Shown piece after piece: positions 1-9,486 of a DNA stretch of 64,000 bases. A program made the translations under genes and the position numbers. Location of the stretch: contig JAJZME010000040.1 of the NCBI GenBank assembly GCA_021803035.1, forward strand, positions 62,001 through 126,000. Reading direction: 5' to 3'. The notes beneath the pieces are model-generated. The model ran no database searches, had not been told where the DNA came from, and saw only the letters and a list, made by a program, of their open reading frames with translations. Source of the DNA: Acidobacteriota bacterium (GTDB lineage Bacteria > Acidobacteriota > Terriglobia > Terriglobales > Acidobacteriaceae). How positions within the stretch are numbered: the first letter of the stretch is position 1; every line of letters starts with the position of its first letter.

Positions 1-1820
1 TGGAGTTTGTTGCCCGCCGGGTAAAACTGCGCTGTTTGGGAGGAGCTGAACGTATACGACATCGGAAAGCTGCCACTGTTATTAGGATACTTGTAGTTAT
101 CCTGGAGCCACTGGAACTGGCCGCCGAATACGAACGCATGCCTACCGTGGATCCACTGCAGATTATCGAGAAGAGTGTAGGTGTTCACAACCTCATCGTT
201 GGAGACGGAACCGGTAATAGCATGCCAGCCGCTCGGGTTATCGATCCCGCCCGAAAAACTGATCGCCGGAAAAGTGGATGAAGCTTCTCCACCTGGCAAG
301 CCTCCCAGGCCGGCATTCGTTGCAGTAAAGGGCGTGTTAAGAGTGGCGTTAATATCTGGAGCGCTCAAGCGATTGAACGCGTACTTAAACTGATTCACCA
401 GGTGGGAAGTAATAACGTAAGTATGCTCGAGATCACCGGTCACGGAGAACTGTGAGACGTATTCGGCCGTACCATAGGGCAAGGGCAATTTAGATGTATA
501 GTCCGGTCCGATCGTGGCATACTTACCGACAAGCAGTATGCCTGAAATCCGTTGCTTGGCATTCAGGTTGTAATCGACCCTTTCGGCTGACTTCCAATAG
601 GATGTTCCGCCAGTGATCGCAGAAAAGTAGTTATTTGTAAGTTCTGAATTAGTCGGGGACGGTAAGGCCGCGGCGAGTTTTTGGGAAATCGGAGATAATC
701 GCGATTGCGGGATGATGTTTCCAGGAAATTGGTAGCGGCAGGGTATTCCGTTGTTTGCCGCCGTACACACCGCGGTAGTGGCCGGGTCGAAGATCGGATA
801 TGGAAATTCGGAAAAATCTCCCGTCCTCTCCTTAGCTGTGGGTAACGTCATCTGCGTTGGGTTCGGAGTGCTGGTGTAACGGAAGTAATCATAGGAGCCG
901 AAGGCAAACAGTTTGTTCTTGAGGATAGGACCGCCCAGGTCACCTCCCAGCTCGGTATTGTGTTCGACCGGTTTTACCGGAAGGCCGGTAATTTTGTTGA
1001 TACTGCTGATTTTCCCGGCAAAGCCCCAAGTGTCGAAGGCGGTGTTGCGCAGGTATCCAAAGACGTTCCCGTGGTAGTGGTTGGTTCCTGACTTGATTAC
1101 ATAATTCTGGATTCCCTGTCCGTCGTACTCGACAGGGGACCCACTGGTCTGCGCCTGGAATTGCTCCACTGCTTCCGGGGAAACGGTGTAGGCTATGGCG
1201 CGATTGTCGCCCTGCTGAACGGGCGCGGTGAGGGCGATGCCATCAACATACACTTCGTCCAAATAGCCCGAGGGGCTGCTTCCGTTGAACTCACCCGAGC
1301 GGCCCACTCCGCCTTGAACTCCATTCATCAGTCCCACAAACGAGGTAGGATTCCGCGGAGCACCTCCCATATTAAGGGGCAGGTTGGTGTATTCAGTCTG
1401 CTCCATTGTCGTACCCAAAGTTCCATTCTCTGTGTCGAGAGGAGGTGGCGCGGCACTCACAACCACAGATTGACTTGTCGTGCCGACGGAGAGCGTCGCA
1501 TTGAAGCCGACAGTTTGTAGCGCGTTGACGGTGATGTGCTCCTGGACGAGTTTCCGGAATCCAGGCGCGGTCACCGTAAGCATGTATTCACCTACGGGGA
1601 GCGGCGAGATGATGTAGTATCCGCTGCCGGTTGTTGTGCGCGTTGTCGCCACATTCGTGCTCGTGTTCAGTGCCCTTACTGTTGCGGACGGAATCACGGC
1701 TCCTGTGGCGTCTGTCACTGTGCCTGAAATGGCGCCCTGACCACCGATCTGAGCTTGCGCCATGCAACTGAGCAAGACAAAGATCAAGGCCGCCGCATGG
1801 AGCGGAGAGATGCGTTTCAT
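1..1820 (-). CDS. TonB-dependent receptor, Oar/carboxypeptidase-regulatory type (partial, 5' part)
   Basis: Outer-membrane receptor or transporter. About 606 residues are visible and the frame stays open to the left edge, so the C-terminal half of the barrel is missing. A signal peptide (MKRISPLHAAALIFVLLS, ending near AQAQ) is followed by a carboxypeptidase-regulatory-like Ig fold (GAISGTVTDATGAVIPSATV, about residues 28-110). Next comes a plug-like region with QNYVIKSGTNHYHGNVFGYL near residue 230, then the start of the barrel. This architecture is typical of the large acidobacterial receptor families; the substrate cannot be read from sequence. The ATG at 1820 is preceded by GGAGG at good spacing. 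The long AT-rich leader upstream carries a candidate LacI-type operator. Confidence 0.85.
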   Translation of the reverse strand, partial: MKRISPLHAAALIFVLLSCMAQAQIGGQGAISGTVTDATGAVIPSATVRALNTSTNVATTRTTTGSGYYIISPLPVGEYMLTVTAPGFRKLVQEHITVNALQTVGFNATLSVGTTSQSVVVSAAPPPLDTENGTLGTTMEQTEYTNLPLNMGGAPRNPTSFVGLMNGVQGGVGRSGEFNGSSPSGYLDEVYVDGIALTAPVQQGDNRAIAYTVSPEAVEQFQAQTSGSPVEYDGQGIQNYVIKSGTNHYHGNVFGYLRNTAFDTWGFAGKISSINKITGLPVKPVEHNTELGGDLGGPILKNKLFAFGSYDYFRYTSTPNPTQMTLPTAKERTGDFSEFPYPIFDPATTAVCTAANNGIPCRYQFPGNIIPQSRLSPISQKLAAALPSPTNSELTNNYFSAITGGTSYWKSAERVDYNLNAKQRISGILLVGKYATIGPDYTSKLPLPYGTAEYVSQFSVTGDLEHTYVITSHLVNQFKYAFNRLSAPDINATLNTPFTATNAGLGGLPGGEASSTFPAISFSGGIDNPSGWHAITGSVSNDEVVNTYTLLDNLQWIHGRHAFVFGGQFQWLQDNYKYPNNSGSFPMSYTFSSSQTAQFYPAGNKL

Positions 1821-2676
1821 ACCTGCCTCCTAGCTAGCAAGTACAGCGCGATCGGTCGGAAAATATCACCTATTGAAACTCATCTAGGCAATATTTGCGT
1901 TGTTCATGCCATCCGGCACCGAAAGCGCTAAAGTTATGTTTGAAAAGTGATCGAATTCTATCGTTTGGTTCCGAGAGATGTCAAGAAAAAAGTTAATATG
2001 TGGATAAATTTCAAATAAGAATGCTGGATGCGCAGCACGGCATCGCCCTGACCACAATAGATCGTAAGGTATTCGATATAAATAGGTTATAGTAGATTAT
2101 GACCGCTGCGGCTTGGGAATGCTGTTCATCTCTAACCCCGATCTCCCGGAGCAATTTCGGAATGGCTGCCCTCTGGTGCAGGCCGGCCAGGCTACTCTGT
2201 ACGGCGGCGGTGCAAAGGGGTACACCGACTGCCAAGCTACCAGGAATCACAGCCGCAGCACGAGGTTAAGAAGCCGCAGGATATCCGTTGATCGGCGTTA
2301 TTGTAAGCTTGGCTGACCGAGCCAATCCAGCCTCCATGCCGCTCAGGCAGCGCAGAGCACGCTCCACGAGTCCCAAACCGGCTCCCTCCGATGAACGCAC
2401 TCCACCCCCCTCAAAATATTTTTCTTTTCCACAGATTTTTTGCAGGCAATTTCATTTCCCGCCAAAAACGCAGATGCGCGTCACCTGACTTCCCGCATTG
2501 CGGTATTGCGGTACTTCCCCGCCCGCGTGTCTGCCAGGCATCAACCTTCGCATGCGCCTCCCGCGAGAGCAGGCAGCCAGCACCTAACAGCTGAAAGCTG
2601 CCTTTCGTATCGGATAAGGTCGCAGATTTGCGCCAAACCACATTAAAATGTGCGAAGCATATTTCCAGGTTCCGAA
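1821..2676. other. Intergenic region between the divergent TonB receptor and punA
   Basis: About 850 bases without a convincing gene. The left 300 bases are clearly more AT-rich than the surroundings and should hold the receptor promoter. Short open frames on both strands have no ribosome binding site and no recognisable domain. I see no tRNA-like fold and no insertion-sequence ends. Confidence 0.5.
1921..1933. promoter_or_regulatory. Candidate LacI-type operator
   Basis: GAAAGCGCTAAAG is an imperfect palindrome centred on AGCGCT, about 100 bases upstream of the TonB receptor start. LacI-family repressors in other Gram-negatives bind boxes with this core upstream of sugar-responsive TonB receptors. 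Only one copy is seen and the symmetry is incomplete, so this is weak. Confidence 0.2.
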
Positions 2677-3540
2677 ATGACATACTTCGAGCAAGTCACC
2701 GAGGCCGCCGACTTTCTGCGAGCCCAACTTGGCGCGCTGGCGCCGCGCGTCGGCATCGTGCTCGGCTCCGGGCTCGGCGCCGCCGCCGACGCCGTAACCG
2801 GCGCAACCATCGTGCCTTACAGCGCCATACCCCACTTTCCGCAATCCACCGTCGAGGGCCATTCCGGCAGAATCGTGGCCGGTCTGCTGGGCGGCGCTCC
2901 CGTGGTCATCATGCAGGGGCGCGTGCACTTTTACGAGGGCTACGCGCCCCTCCAGGTCACCTTTCCCATGCGCGTGCTCGGGGCGCTCGGGCTGCGCGCC
3001 GTGCTGCTGACCAACGCCGCCGGAGGCATCGCCCCAGGCTACCGCGTCGGCCAGCTTGTCCTGCTCGCCGACCACATCAACATGATGGGGTGGAATCCAT
3101 TGAACGGCCCCAACGAGCCGCGCTTCGGCTTCATCCCCGGCGCCGGCCTCCGCTTCTTTGACATGACCGAGGCCTACAGCAATGCCCTGCGCGCGCTTGC
3201 CCATCAAGCCGCGGCCGAAGAGGGCATTGTGCTGGACGAGGGCGTTTATCTGGCCACTCCGGGCCCCAGCTTTGAAACCCCGGCCGAGGTGCGCGCCTTC
3301 CGCGCGCTGGGCGCCACGCTGGTGGGCATGTCGACGGTGCCCGAAACGCTGGTGGCGCGCCACATGGGCATCGAGGTGCTGGGCATCTCCTGCGTCACCA
3401 ACCTCGCCGCCGGCCTCAGCGCGGCAAAGCTGAGCCACCAGGAGGTAAACGAAACGGGGCGCCAGGTCGAGCGCCGGATGGCCGGCCTGCTCAAGCGGCT
3501 CGCGCCAAAGATCGCAGCGCGGATGGAAGCGGAACGGTGA
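2677..3540 (+). CDS. punA: Purine nucleoside phosphorylase (trimeric type)
   Basis: Phosphorolysis of (deoxy)inosine and (deoxy)guanosine to base plus pentose 1-phosphate, in the cytosol, for purine salvage. The 287 residues match the trimeric family. Visible motifs are GIVLGSGLG (phosphate loop, about residue 28), VEGHSGRIV, LTNAAGGI, and the base-binding region around YLATPGPSFETPAEVRA and GMSTVPE. I chose the ATG at 2677 because the protein then begins MTYFEQVTEAADFL, as in relatives. A GTG at 2650 would add nine unconserved residues. No strong Shine-Dalgarno precedes either start. The stop codon overlaps the udk start (GTGA), so the two genes are probably translationally coupled. Confidence 0.9.
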   Translation: MTYFEQVTEAADFLRAQLGALAPRVGIVLGSGLGAAADAVTGATIVPYSAIPHFPQSTVEGHSGRIVAGLLGGAPVVIMQGRVHFYEGYAPLQVTFPMRVLGALGLRAVLLTNAAGGIAPGYRVGQLVLLADHINMMGWNPLNGPNEPRFGFIPGAGLRFFDMTEAYSNALRALAHQAAAEEGIVLDEGVYLATPGPSFETPAEVRAFRALGATLVGMSTVPETLVARHMGIEVLGISCVTNLAAGLSAAKLSHQEVNETGRQVERRMAGLLKRLAPKIAARMEAER

Positions 3541-4277
3541 GCAAAGATGACGACATGAAAGCGGAGCCGCGGTCCGGCTCTTCGGGCCCTGATGGGTTTC
3601 ACGGCGAGCAACGCCTTCCCTTCCCGCCGGTAGTCCTGGGAATCGCGGGCTGTTCCGGTTCAGGCAAGACCACGCTCGCCGCCGAGCTGGCGCGTGAGCT
3701 GGACGGTACGCACTTTCCGCTCGATCACTACTATCTCGACCTCGCGCATCTGCCCCTTGAAGAGCGCTTCAGGCAAAACTTTGACGATCCAGAACTGATC
3801 GAGATTCCGCTACTCGCCGCACACGTGGCCGCTCTGGCGCGGGGCGAAGCCATCGAGCGGCCGCTTTACGACTTCACCGCGCACACGCGCGTGCGCGGCA
3901 GCTATGAGACCATCGCGCCGCGCGCCTTCCTGCTGGTCGAAGGGCTCTTCGCGTTGCATTACCAGGCACTGCTGCCGCTCTACCACCTGCGCGTCTACAT
4001 CGACACGCCCGACGATCTCTGCTTTGAACGCCGCCTCAAGCGCGACATCGAGCAGCGCGGCCGCACGCCCGAGTCCGTCCGCCGGCAATACGAAGTCACT
4101 GTTCGCCCCGCCGGCCTTGCGTTTGTGCGCCCTTCGGCGGCGCGTGCCGATCTGATTGTGGATGGAACCGGCGCCCTGGACTGGAAGGTAGAGCGCGTGG
4201 TGGCCGAACTATGGAAGATGGGCCTGCTGGCTCGCCCCGCCTCGTTGGCAGAGAAGCCTCGTCTCACCCGCGGATGA
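3537..4277 (+). CDS. udk: Uridine kinase-like P-loop nucleoside kinase
   Basis: Phosphorylates uridine or cytidine in pyrimidine salvage. The P-loop GIAGCSGSGKTT lies near residue 35. It is followed by the HFPLDHYYLDL segment that carries the substrate Asp, a FDDPELIEI segment, and the lid region with RLKRDIEQRGR, all typical of uridine kinase/phosphoribulokinase relatives. The GTG start at 3537 overlaps the punA stop. An in-frame ATG at 3555 is the alternative. The N-terminus before the P-loop (about 30 residues) and the C-terminal tail are longer than in E. coli Udk. Pairing with punA supports a role in nucleoside salvage. Substrate specificity within the family is inferred. Confidence 0.8.
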   Translation: MSKDDDMKAEPRSGSSGPDGFHGEQRLPFPPVVLGIAGCSGSGKTTLAAELARELDGTHFPLDHYYLDLAHLPLEERFRQNFDDPELIEIPLLAAHVAALARGEAIERPLYDFTAHTRVRGSYETIAPRAFLLVEGLFALHYQALLPLYHLRVYIDTPDDLCFERRLKRDIEQRGRTPESVRRQYEVTVRPAGLAFVRPSAARADLIVDGTGALDWKVERVVAELWKMGLLARPASLAEKPRLTRG

Positions 4278-4289
4278 GCCAGGGATACT

Positions 4290-4775
4290 TCAGATCCGGC
4301 TGGCGGCGCTCTTCTTCGTCAGCTCTCCAACCGGCACAAGCATGTCTTCCTTGCGCATCACCAGATTGGTCGCATTCAGTGTTGCCAGTTCAAAGCCGTT
4401 ACCGTGGGTAATGGCGTCGGTCGGGCAGGCTTCCACACAGTATCCGCAGAAGATGCAGCGGTTGTAGTCGATGTTGTAGACCTTGGCGTAGCGCTCCGAC
4501 GACGAGATGCGCTGCTCTTCGGTATTCTCCGCAGCCTCGATGTAGATGCAGTTGGAAGGACAGGCCGCGGCGCACAGAAAGCAGGCGACGCACTTCTCCA
4601 GACCATTTTCATCGCGCTGCAGCACATGCTTGCCGCGAAAACGGCCTTCAAGAACGGCTCCGCGCGTAGGACCGGGCCCGTCAGGATAATTCTCAACCTT
4701 TGTGGGCGAGAGCATCTCGCGGAAGGTGACGCTCATACCCTTGGCAATCGCTGCGACGTTGCGCACAACCGGCAT
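4290..4775 (-). CDS. nuoI: NADH-quinone oxidoreductase subunit I (displaced from the nuo operon)
   Basis: Hydrophilic complex I subunit carrying two [4Fe-4S] clusters (N6a, N6b) that pass electrons towards NuoB. The 161-residue protein has two CxxCxxCxxxCP motifs, CVACFLCAAACPSNCIYIEA and CIFCGYCVEACPTDAITHG. It normally lies between nuoH and nuoJ, but here it stands alone on the opposite strand about 20 kb before nuoA, convergent with udk. The start at 4775 (MPVVRNVAAIAKGMSVTF) fits the family; the long upstream extension of the frame does not. There is no good Shine-Dalgarno. A TATACT hexamer ends six bases before the ATG, so a leaderless message is possible. Confidence 0.93.
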   Translation of the reverse strand: MPVVRNVAAIAKGMSVTFREMLSPTKVENYPDGPGPTRGAVLEGRFRGKHVLQRDENGLEKCVACFLCAAACPSNCIYIEAAENTEEQRISSSERYAKVYNIDYNRCIFCGYCVEACPTDAITHGNGFELATLNATNLVMRKEDMLVPVGELTKKSAASRI

Positions 4776-4885
4776 ATGCCTAGTATACGATGGCCGGCGC
4801 GCAGCCTTCCGCGGCCATTTTGGTAAAACCCGATCCAACTTCCCGCCGCGGCAGCAGCCCGCGTTTCCAATCGCCAGGCTGGCCT

Positions 4886-5734
4886 TCAGCGGCAGGGAGC
4901 GTTGCCCGGCCGCTTCCCGGCGGATCCGTGATACTGCGTTCCAACCAGCCTGCTGCAAACCGCCGAGTTCTGCCCGCGTGCCAGCCCGGTAACAGCATCC
5001 CGCGCCGTGCAAAGCTTGATCTTCATCGCATTGGCTTCCTGGCCGCTCAGCATCACCGTCTGGTCCAGGCCGGACTGCGGATCCACACCGTAGCGAAAGA
5101 TGGAGTCTTCCTGCATGTGCCCGCGGCCAAAGTTGAAATGATTCCACGTAACCAGTTCCGCTATGCCAGCCGCGTTGGTCATGACGGCGTAAATCTGAGT
5201 CCATTTCACGCCCGGCGGATGGCTTTCATTCCACACCGCCACGCCCGCGCCGCCATTCATCCATCGCGCCTCCCACTGGTGGTCTCCCAGGTCGTAATGG
5301 AAGCTCGTAAAGTAGGTGTTGGCGGCGCATTGCCGGCAGTTGTTGTAAAGAATCGCCGGTTCCAGCGGCGCCCCGGCAACAAAGCGCAGCCGGCCCATCC
5401 AGCGCAGGTCCACGCCCTTCAGCACCGGCGTCACCGTGTGCTTGGTGAGCGAGACGCTCCACACATTGAAGGTGTCGGTGTTGGGCATCGACTGGGGTGT
5501 GGCGCGATCGGTAGTAACCACCAGCGCCGCATCATACATCACTCCGATCTCGCGGATGGCCGTCCAGTTCTCTACTGCCAGCGACCGCGTAACCCACGCC
5601 ACGATGTCCTGATCCTTCGGCGAGTGGAAGTTGACCCAGTAAAAGGAACCGGGCTTCTGTGAGTAAGCGGGAAGCGACGCAGCAAGCAAAACCGCGAGCA
5701 GCGCAATAAAGCGCCGTGGAAGAAGGGCACGCAT
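4886..5734 (-). CDS. Secreted protein of unknown function
   Basis: A 282-residue protein that I do not recognise. A clear signal peptide (MRALLPRRFIALLAVLLAAS, ending near AYSQ) suggests export. The mature part is rich in Trp and Tyr. It contains an isolated CxxC (NNCRQCAANTYFTSFHYD) and segments such as MTNAAGIAELVTWNHFNFGRG. I found no catalytic motif I can name. The start at 5734 is chosen because it places the signal peptide at the N-terminus; the frame extends 17 codons further upstream. There is no Shine-Dalgarno, but a TATATC lies seven bases before the ATG. It is probably transcribed on its own, ahead of nuoI. Confidence 0.65.
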   Translation of the reverse strand: MRALLPRRFIALLAVLLAASLPAYSQKPGSFYWVNFHSPKDQDIVAWVTRSLAVENWTAIREIGVMYDAALVVTTDRATPQSMPNTDTFNVWSVSLTKHTVTPVLKGVDLRWMGRLRFVAGAPLEPAILYNNCRQCAANTYFTSFHYDLGDHQWEARWMNGGAGVAVWNESHPPGVKWTQIYAVMTNAAGIAELVTWNHFNFGRGHMQEDSIFRYGVDPQSGLDQTVMLSGQEANAMKIKLCTARDAVTGLARGQNSAVCSRLVGTQYHGSAGKRPGNAPCR

Positions 5735-5906
5735 GAATTCAGATATACCAGAGCCGGAGCCGGGCGCGATTGCCCGGCTCCGCAATTCCCTTCCCGGCCA
5801 TTCCGCCCCTGGACGCCGTCCTCGCCGCCCTGCAGATCAAATAACCGGCCCGGTACTCCGCGCATGTTAAAATTCCGCTGATTCCCGTACACCTGGTGAG
5901 ATGCCC

Positions 5907-8009
5907 ATGAATGCAAATTCAATTTGCCGCGCCGTATCGCGAGTCTTTTTGACGCTATTCCTTTTCCTGGCCGCCGCGCTCGCTCTCGCCGGCTCCATGC
6001 CTGTTCCGGCTCGGGCCCAGCAAACCCCTCTGACCCACGCGCAGGCGGTTGCGCGCGCACGCGCCATTGTGGCCAAAATGACGATCGACGAAAAAATCAC
6101 CGAACTGCACGGAATCCGCACCCCCAACAAGTTCCGCTTCGTGCCCGGCATCCGGCGCCTCGGCATTCCCGCTCTGCAAATGACCAACGGCCCGGCCGGT
6201 GTAGGCCCCGGCGGAGCGGGTCCGCAAAAGCCCGCCACGGCGCTGCCTGCGCCCATCGCGCTGGCCGCCACCTGGGCCCCGGACCTGGCTTACGAATACG
6301 GCCAGATCGAAGGCGAGGAGACGCGCTCCACTGGCAGTGCGCTGCTGGAAGGGCCCGACGTCAACATCGCGCGCGTCCCCCAGGGCGGCCGCGTCTTTGA
6401 AAGCTACGGCGAAGATCCCTATCTCGACGCGCGCATCGCGGTCGCCAACATCGACGGCATCCAGAGCACCGGCATCATGGCCACCGTCAAGCACTTCATC
6501 GCCAACAATCAGGAGTCGCAGCGTTTCACCATCAATGAAGACGTAGGCCCGCGTGCGCTGCATGAAATCTACATGCCCGCATTCAAGGCCGCCGTTCAGC
6601 AGGCGCACTCGGCCGCGGTGATGTGCGCCTATCCCAGGGTCAACGGCACTTACAACTGCGAAAACGCGCCCCTGCTGAACGATGTGCTCATAAAGGAATG
6701 GCACTTCGACGGCTTCGTCATGTCCGACTGGGGCGCCACGCACAGTACCGTGCCCAGCGCGCTCGCCGGCCTCGATCTGGAGATGCCCACGGGCCACTAT
6801 TTCAGCGCCGACCTCAAGCAGGCCGTCCAATCCGGCAAGGTTCCCGTCTCCGTCATCAACGGCAAGCTGGTGCGCCGCTTCGCCACAATGATGCAATTCG
6901 GCCTGTGGGACCCGCAGCCCACGCCTATGCCGATTCCGGCCTTCGCCCACGGAGCCGTGGCGCGCAGGATCGCCGATGCCGGCATGGTGCTGCTCAAAAA
7001 CAATGGCAACCTGCTGCCGCTCCCCATCCGGGGCATCCGCTCGATCGCGCTCATCGGCCCCTACGCCGTGCGCCCCAACACCGGTGGCGGAGGCAGCTCG
7101 CACGTCATTCCGCTTTACACCATCACGCCCTACAACGGTCTTCAAGCCGCCCTGGAAAGCCGCATCACGGTTTTGGGCGGATGCAACATCGATGCGGCCG
7201 TCGCCGCCGCCAAGCGGGCGCAGATCGCCATCGTCATGGTGGGCGACGAGAACACCGAAGGCCGCGATCACAGCATCGAGCTGCCTGCCGCGCAGAACCA
7301 GATCATCGAAGCAGTCGCCAGGGCCAACCCCAAAACCATCGTCGTCGTCAAAAGCGGCTCGGCCGTGCTCATGCCCTGGCTCGACGAAGTGCCCGCGGTG
7401 CTGGAAGCCTGGTATCCGGGCGAGGAGGACGGCAACGCGGTCGCCGACGTGCTCACCGGCAAAGTCAATCCCTCCGGCAAGCTGCCGCTCACCTTCCCGC
7501 GCAGCGTCGATCAAACGCTGGCCGCCAATCCCGAGCAGTATCCGGGCGTTGACGGCACCGCGCACTACAGCGAAGGCATCGACGTCGGCTATCGCGACTA
7601 TGCGGCGCGTGGCATCAAGCCGCTCTTTCCCTTCGGCTTCGGACTCAGCTACACCACCTTCAGCTTCAGCGGCATGAAGGTGACTCCCGCCCACGGAGAC
7701 CACAGCGCTACGGTCAGCTTCACGGTCACTAACACAGGCAAGGTGGCCGGGGCTGAAGTGGCGCAGCTCTACCTGGGCTTCCCGCCCATCGCCGAAGGCA
7801 ACGAGCCGCCGATCCAGTTGAAGGGATTCCGCCGCATCATGCTGAATCCCGGCCAGTCGAGAACCGTCGCGTTGAAACTCGACGCACACTCCTTCTCCTA
7901 CTGGTCCGACAATGCGCATGCGTGGAAGATCGCGCCGGGAACATTTCAGGTGATGGTAGGCGACTCCTCAGCCAACACGCCGCTCAGGGGCGCCATTACG
8001 ATGCCGTAG
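5907..8009 (+). CDS. Secreted GH3 family beta-glycosidase
   Basis: Hydrolyses terminal beta-linked sugars (beta-glucosidase or beta-xylosidase) outside the cytoplasm. The signal peptide runs to PVPARAQQ. The first domain is a GH3 TIM barrel with KHFIANNQE and the nucleophile Asp (about residue 274) in FVMSDWGATHS. The second alpha/beta domain follows from about residue 350, and a C-terminal fibronectin III-like domain contains FGFGLSYTTFSFS. At 700 residues it is standard for the three-domain type. ATG 5907 is preferred because GGTGAG then sits six bases upstream; ATG 5901 leaves no spacing. The 3' end overlaps the convergent kinase gene by 14 bases. The exact substrate is not decidable from sequence. 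Confidence 0.9.
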   Translation: MNANSICRAVSRVFLTLFLFLAAALALAGSMPVPARAQQTPLTHAQAVARARAIVAKMTIDEKITELHGIRTPNKFRFVPGIRRLGIPALQMTNGPAGVGPGGAGPQKPATALPAPIALAATWAPDLAYEYGQIEGEETRSTGSALLEGPDVNIARVPQGGRVFESYGEDPYLDARIAVANIDGIQSTGIMATVKHFIANNQESQRFTINEDVGPRALHEIYMPAFKAAVQQAHSAAVMCAYPRVNGTYNCENAPLLNDVLIKEWHFDGFVMSDWGATHSTVPSALAGLDLEMPTGHYFSADLKQAVQSGKVPVSVINGKLVRRFATMMQFGLWDPQPTPMPIPAFAHGAVARRIADAGMVLLKNNGNLLPLPIRGIRSIALIGPYAVRPNTGGGGSSHVIPLYTITPYNGLQAALESRITVLGGCNIDAAVAAAKRAQIAIVMVGDENTEGRDHSIELPAAQNQIIEAVARANPKTIVVVKSGSAVLMPWLDEVPAVLEAWYPGEEDGNAVADVLTGKVNPSGKLPLTFPRSVDQTLAANPEQYPGVDGTAHYSEGIDVGYRDYAARGIKPLFPFGFGLSYTTFSFSGMKVTPAHGDHSATVSFTVTNTGKVAGAEVAQLYLGFPPIAEGNEPPIQLKGFRRIMLNPGQSRTVALKLDAHSFSYWSDNAHAWKIAPGTFQVMVGDSSANTPLRGAITMP

Positions 8010-9462
8010 GCGCCTTCACGGGCAGGCGCACGGTGAAACGCGTCCTGCCCGGCTCCGACTCTACATCGATCGTGCCGTTGAACTTCTGCGTCACAATGCG
8101 GTACACGATCTCCAGTCCAAGCCCCGTGCCGGAGCCTTGCGATTTGGTCGTGAAGAACGCCTCAAAGATATGCGGCAGCACATCGGCCGGAATGCCCGTG
8201 CCGTGATCCGCAATGCTCACCGCAAGCCGCTCCGGCGCCGCTTGCGCGGCGGGCTCGATCCACGTCGCAATCTCGATCTTCCCGCCCTCCGCCGAAGCGT
8301 CCACCGCGTTGTCGATGAGATTGGTCCACACCTGGCTCAGCGCCGAGCCCCGCGTTTGAATCACGGATGGCGATGCGTCGAAGCGCTTCTCCACGGCAAC
8401 CCGTTTGAGCCGCAGTTTGTGTCCAAGAATGGTCAGCGTGCTTTGCAGGCTGTCGTGCACATCCAGTTCGCGCGCCGCGGTGCGCTCGTCGTAGGCAAAC
8501 TTCTTCACCGCCGTGACCAGGTCGGAGATGCGCGTAATGCTCTCCTCGATGGCGCAAACCAGCGCAACGCTTGCCACCAGCGATCCCAGCCAGTTGAGCG
8601 CATCGGAAAACTCCTGGGCATCGAAGAACGCGCGCGCGCAGGCCAACTGCCCGCGATCGAAGCCCATGCCCACCAGCGCGGGCGCAATCGTATAGGCGTT
8701 CTCCACGCCCGCCGAAGTCAGCCACTCGCCCATCTCTTCCTCGGCGTCGGCCTGTTCCAGGCTGCTCATCGCCTGCAGTCGGCAGCCATGCATGGCGTGT
8801 TCCAGCAGCCCCTTGATGCAATCCAGTTGCTCCGGCGTCTTGGGCTTGCTGCTGCTGCGCAGGCTCAGCTCCTGCAGGCGCAGCAGGTTGTCGCGCAGTT
8901 GCGAGGCGGCGCGCTTGGCGGCTGAGCCGGGGTTGTGCAGCTCGTGCATCAGCCCGGCGGCCAGCGTGCCCAGCGAAACCAGTTTCTCGCGGTGCAGCGC
9001 CTCCACCTGGTAGGCCTGCATCCTCTTCGCCATATCGCCCAGCACCACCTTGCGCGCCAACGGGCAGCAGGCAAGCAGCGCCCAGAAATCCTCCGCGCTG
9101 AAGCGCACCAGGACCGAGTCCCGCGACGCCGCAACGCGAAAGATCGAGTGCGTTCTACCCGCCAGCAGTGGTGCTTCGCCAAAACCCTCGCCGGCATGCA
9201 CAGCCGTCACCAGCGTCCAGGTTCCATCCGGTTCCGGCCGCTCGGCGCGCACTTCGCCCTCCAGCAACAGCCAGTAAGAATCCCACGGCGCTCCGGGCTC
9301 CAGGATCACGGCACCCGCCGCGGCGTTCACTCGCTCCACGCGTTCCACCCCGGCTAGCGCATTCAGATCAACGTCAGCAAAGGTGTGGGTCCGGCCCAGA
9401 GCTTCGGCAACCTCCCGCAGGCGAATGGATTCGATTTCGACCGCTTTTTCGCCTACCTTCAT
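7996..9462 (-). CDS. Sensor histidine kinase with N-terminal cyclic-nucleotide-binding-like domain
   Basis: A 488-residue soluble kinase with no membrane segment. Residues about 25-145 form a CRP-like cNMP-binding fold (GEVRAERPEPDG, GEGFGEAPLLAG). A DHp domain follows with the phosphoacceptor His near 173 in LMHELHNP. A roughly 150-residue linker leads to a HATPase domain with WTNLIDNAVDAS (N box), ADHGTGIP (G1) and GTGLGLEIV (G2). The gene starts 24 bases after the REC/thioredoxin-reductase-like gene on the same strand, so the two are almost certainly one operon and plausibly kinase and partner. The cNMP-like pocket may bind a nucleotide or act only as a fold; the input signal is unknown. 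Confidence 0.88.
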   Translation of the reverse strand: MKVGEKAVEIESIRLREVAEALGRTHTFADVDLNALAGVERVERVNAAAGAVILEPGAPWDSYWLLLEGEVRAERPEPDGTWTLVTAVHAGEGFGEAPLLAGRTHSIFRVAASRDSVLVRFSAEDFWALLACCPLARKVVLGDMAKRMQAYQVEALHREKLVSLGTLAAGLMHELHNPGSAAKRAASQLRDNLLRLQELSLRSSSKPKTPEQLDCIKGLLEHAMHGCRLQAMSSLEQADAEEEMGEWLTSAGVENAYTIAPALVGMGFDRGQLACARAFFDAQEFSDALNWLGSLVASVALVCAIEESITRISDLVTAVKKFAYDERTAARELDVHDSLQSTLTILGHKLRLKRVAVEKRFDASPSVIQTRGSALSQVWTNLIDNAVDASAEGGKIEIATWIEPAAQAAPERLAVSIADHGTGIPADVLPHIFEAFFTTKSQGSGTGLGLEIVYRIVTQKFNGTIDVESEPGRTRFTVRLPVKAPTAS

Positions 9463-9486
9463 CTCCGGCTCCCAATCATTTCACTT

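Noticed and set aside
2011..2250. A 79-codon open frame in the intergenic region on the minus strand
   Set aside because: No Shine-Dalgarno, no neighbours in an operon, and unusual composition; I cannot support translation.
2584..3438. Long open frame antisense to punA
   Set aside because: It is the high-GC mirror of the phosphorylase codons: low-complexity Ala/Gly/His-rich translation, no ribosome site, and the sense frame has all family motifs.
5955..7919. A 654-codon open frame antisense to the GH3 gene
   Set aside because: No signal, domain or ribosome site; the GH3 gene on the plus strand has all catalytic motifs.
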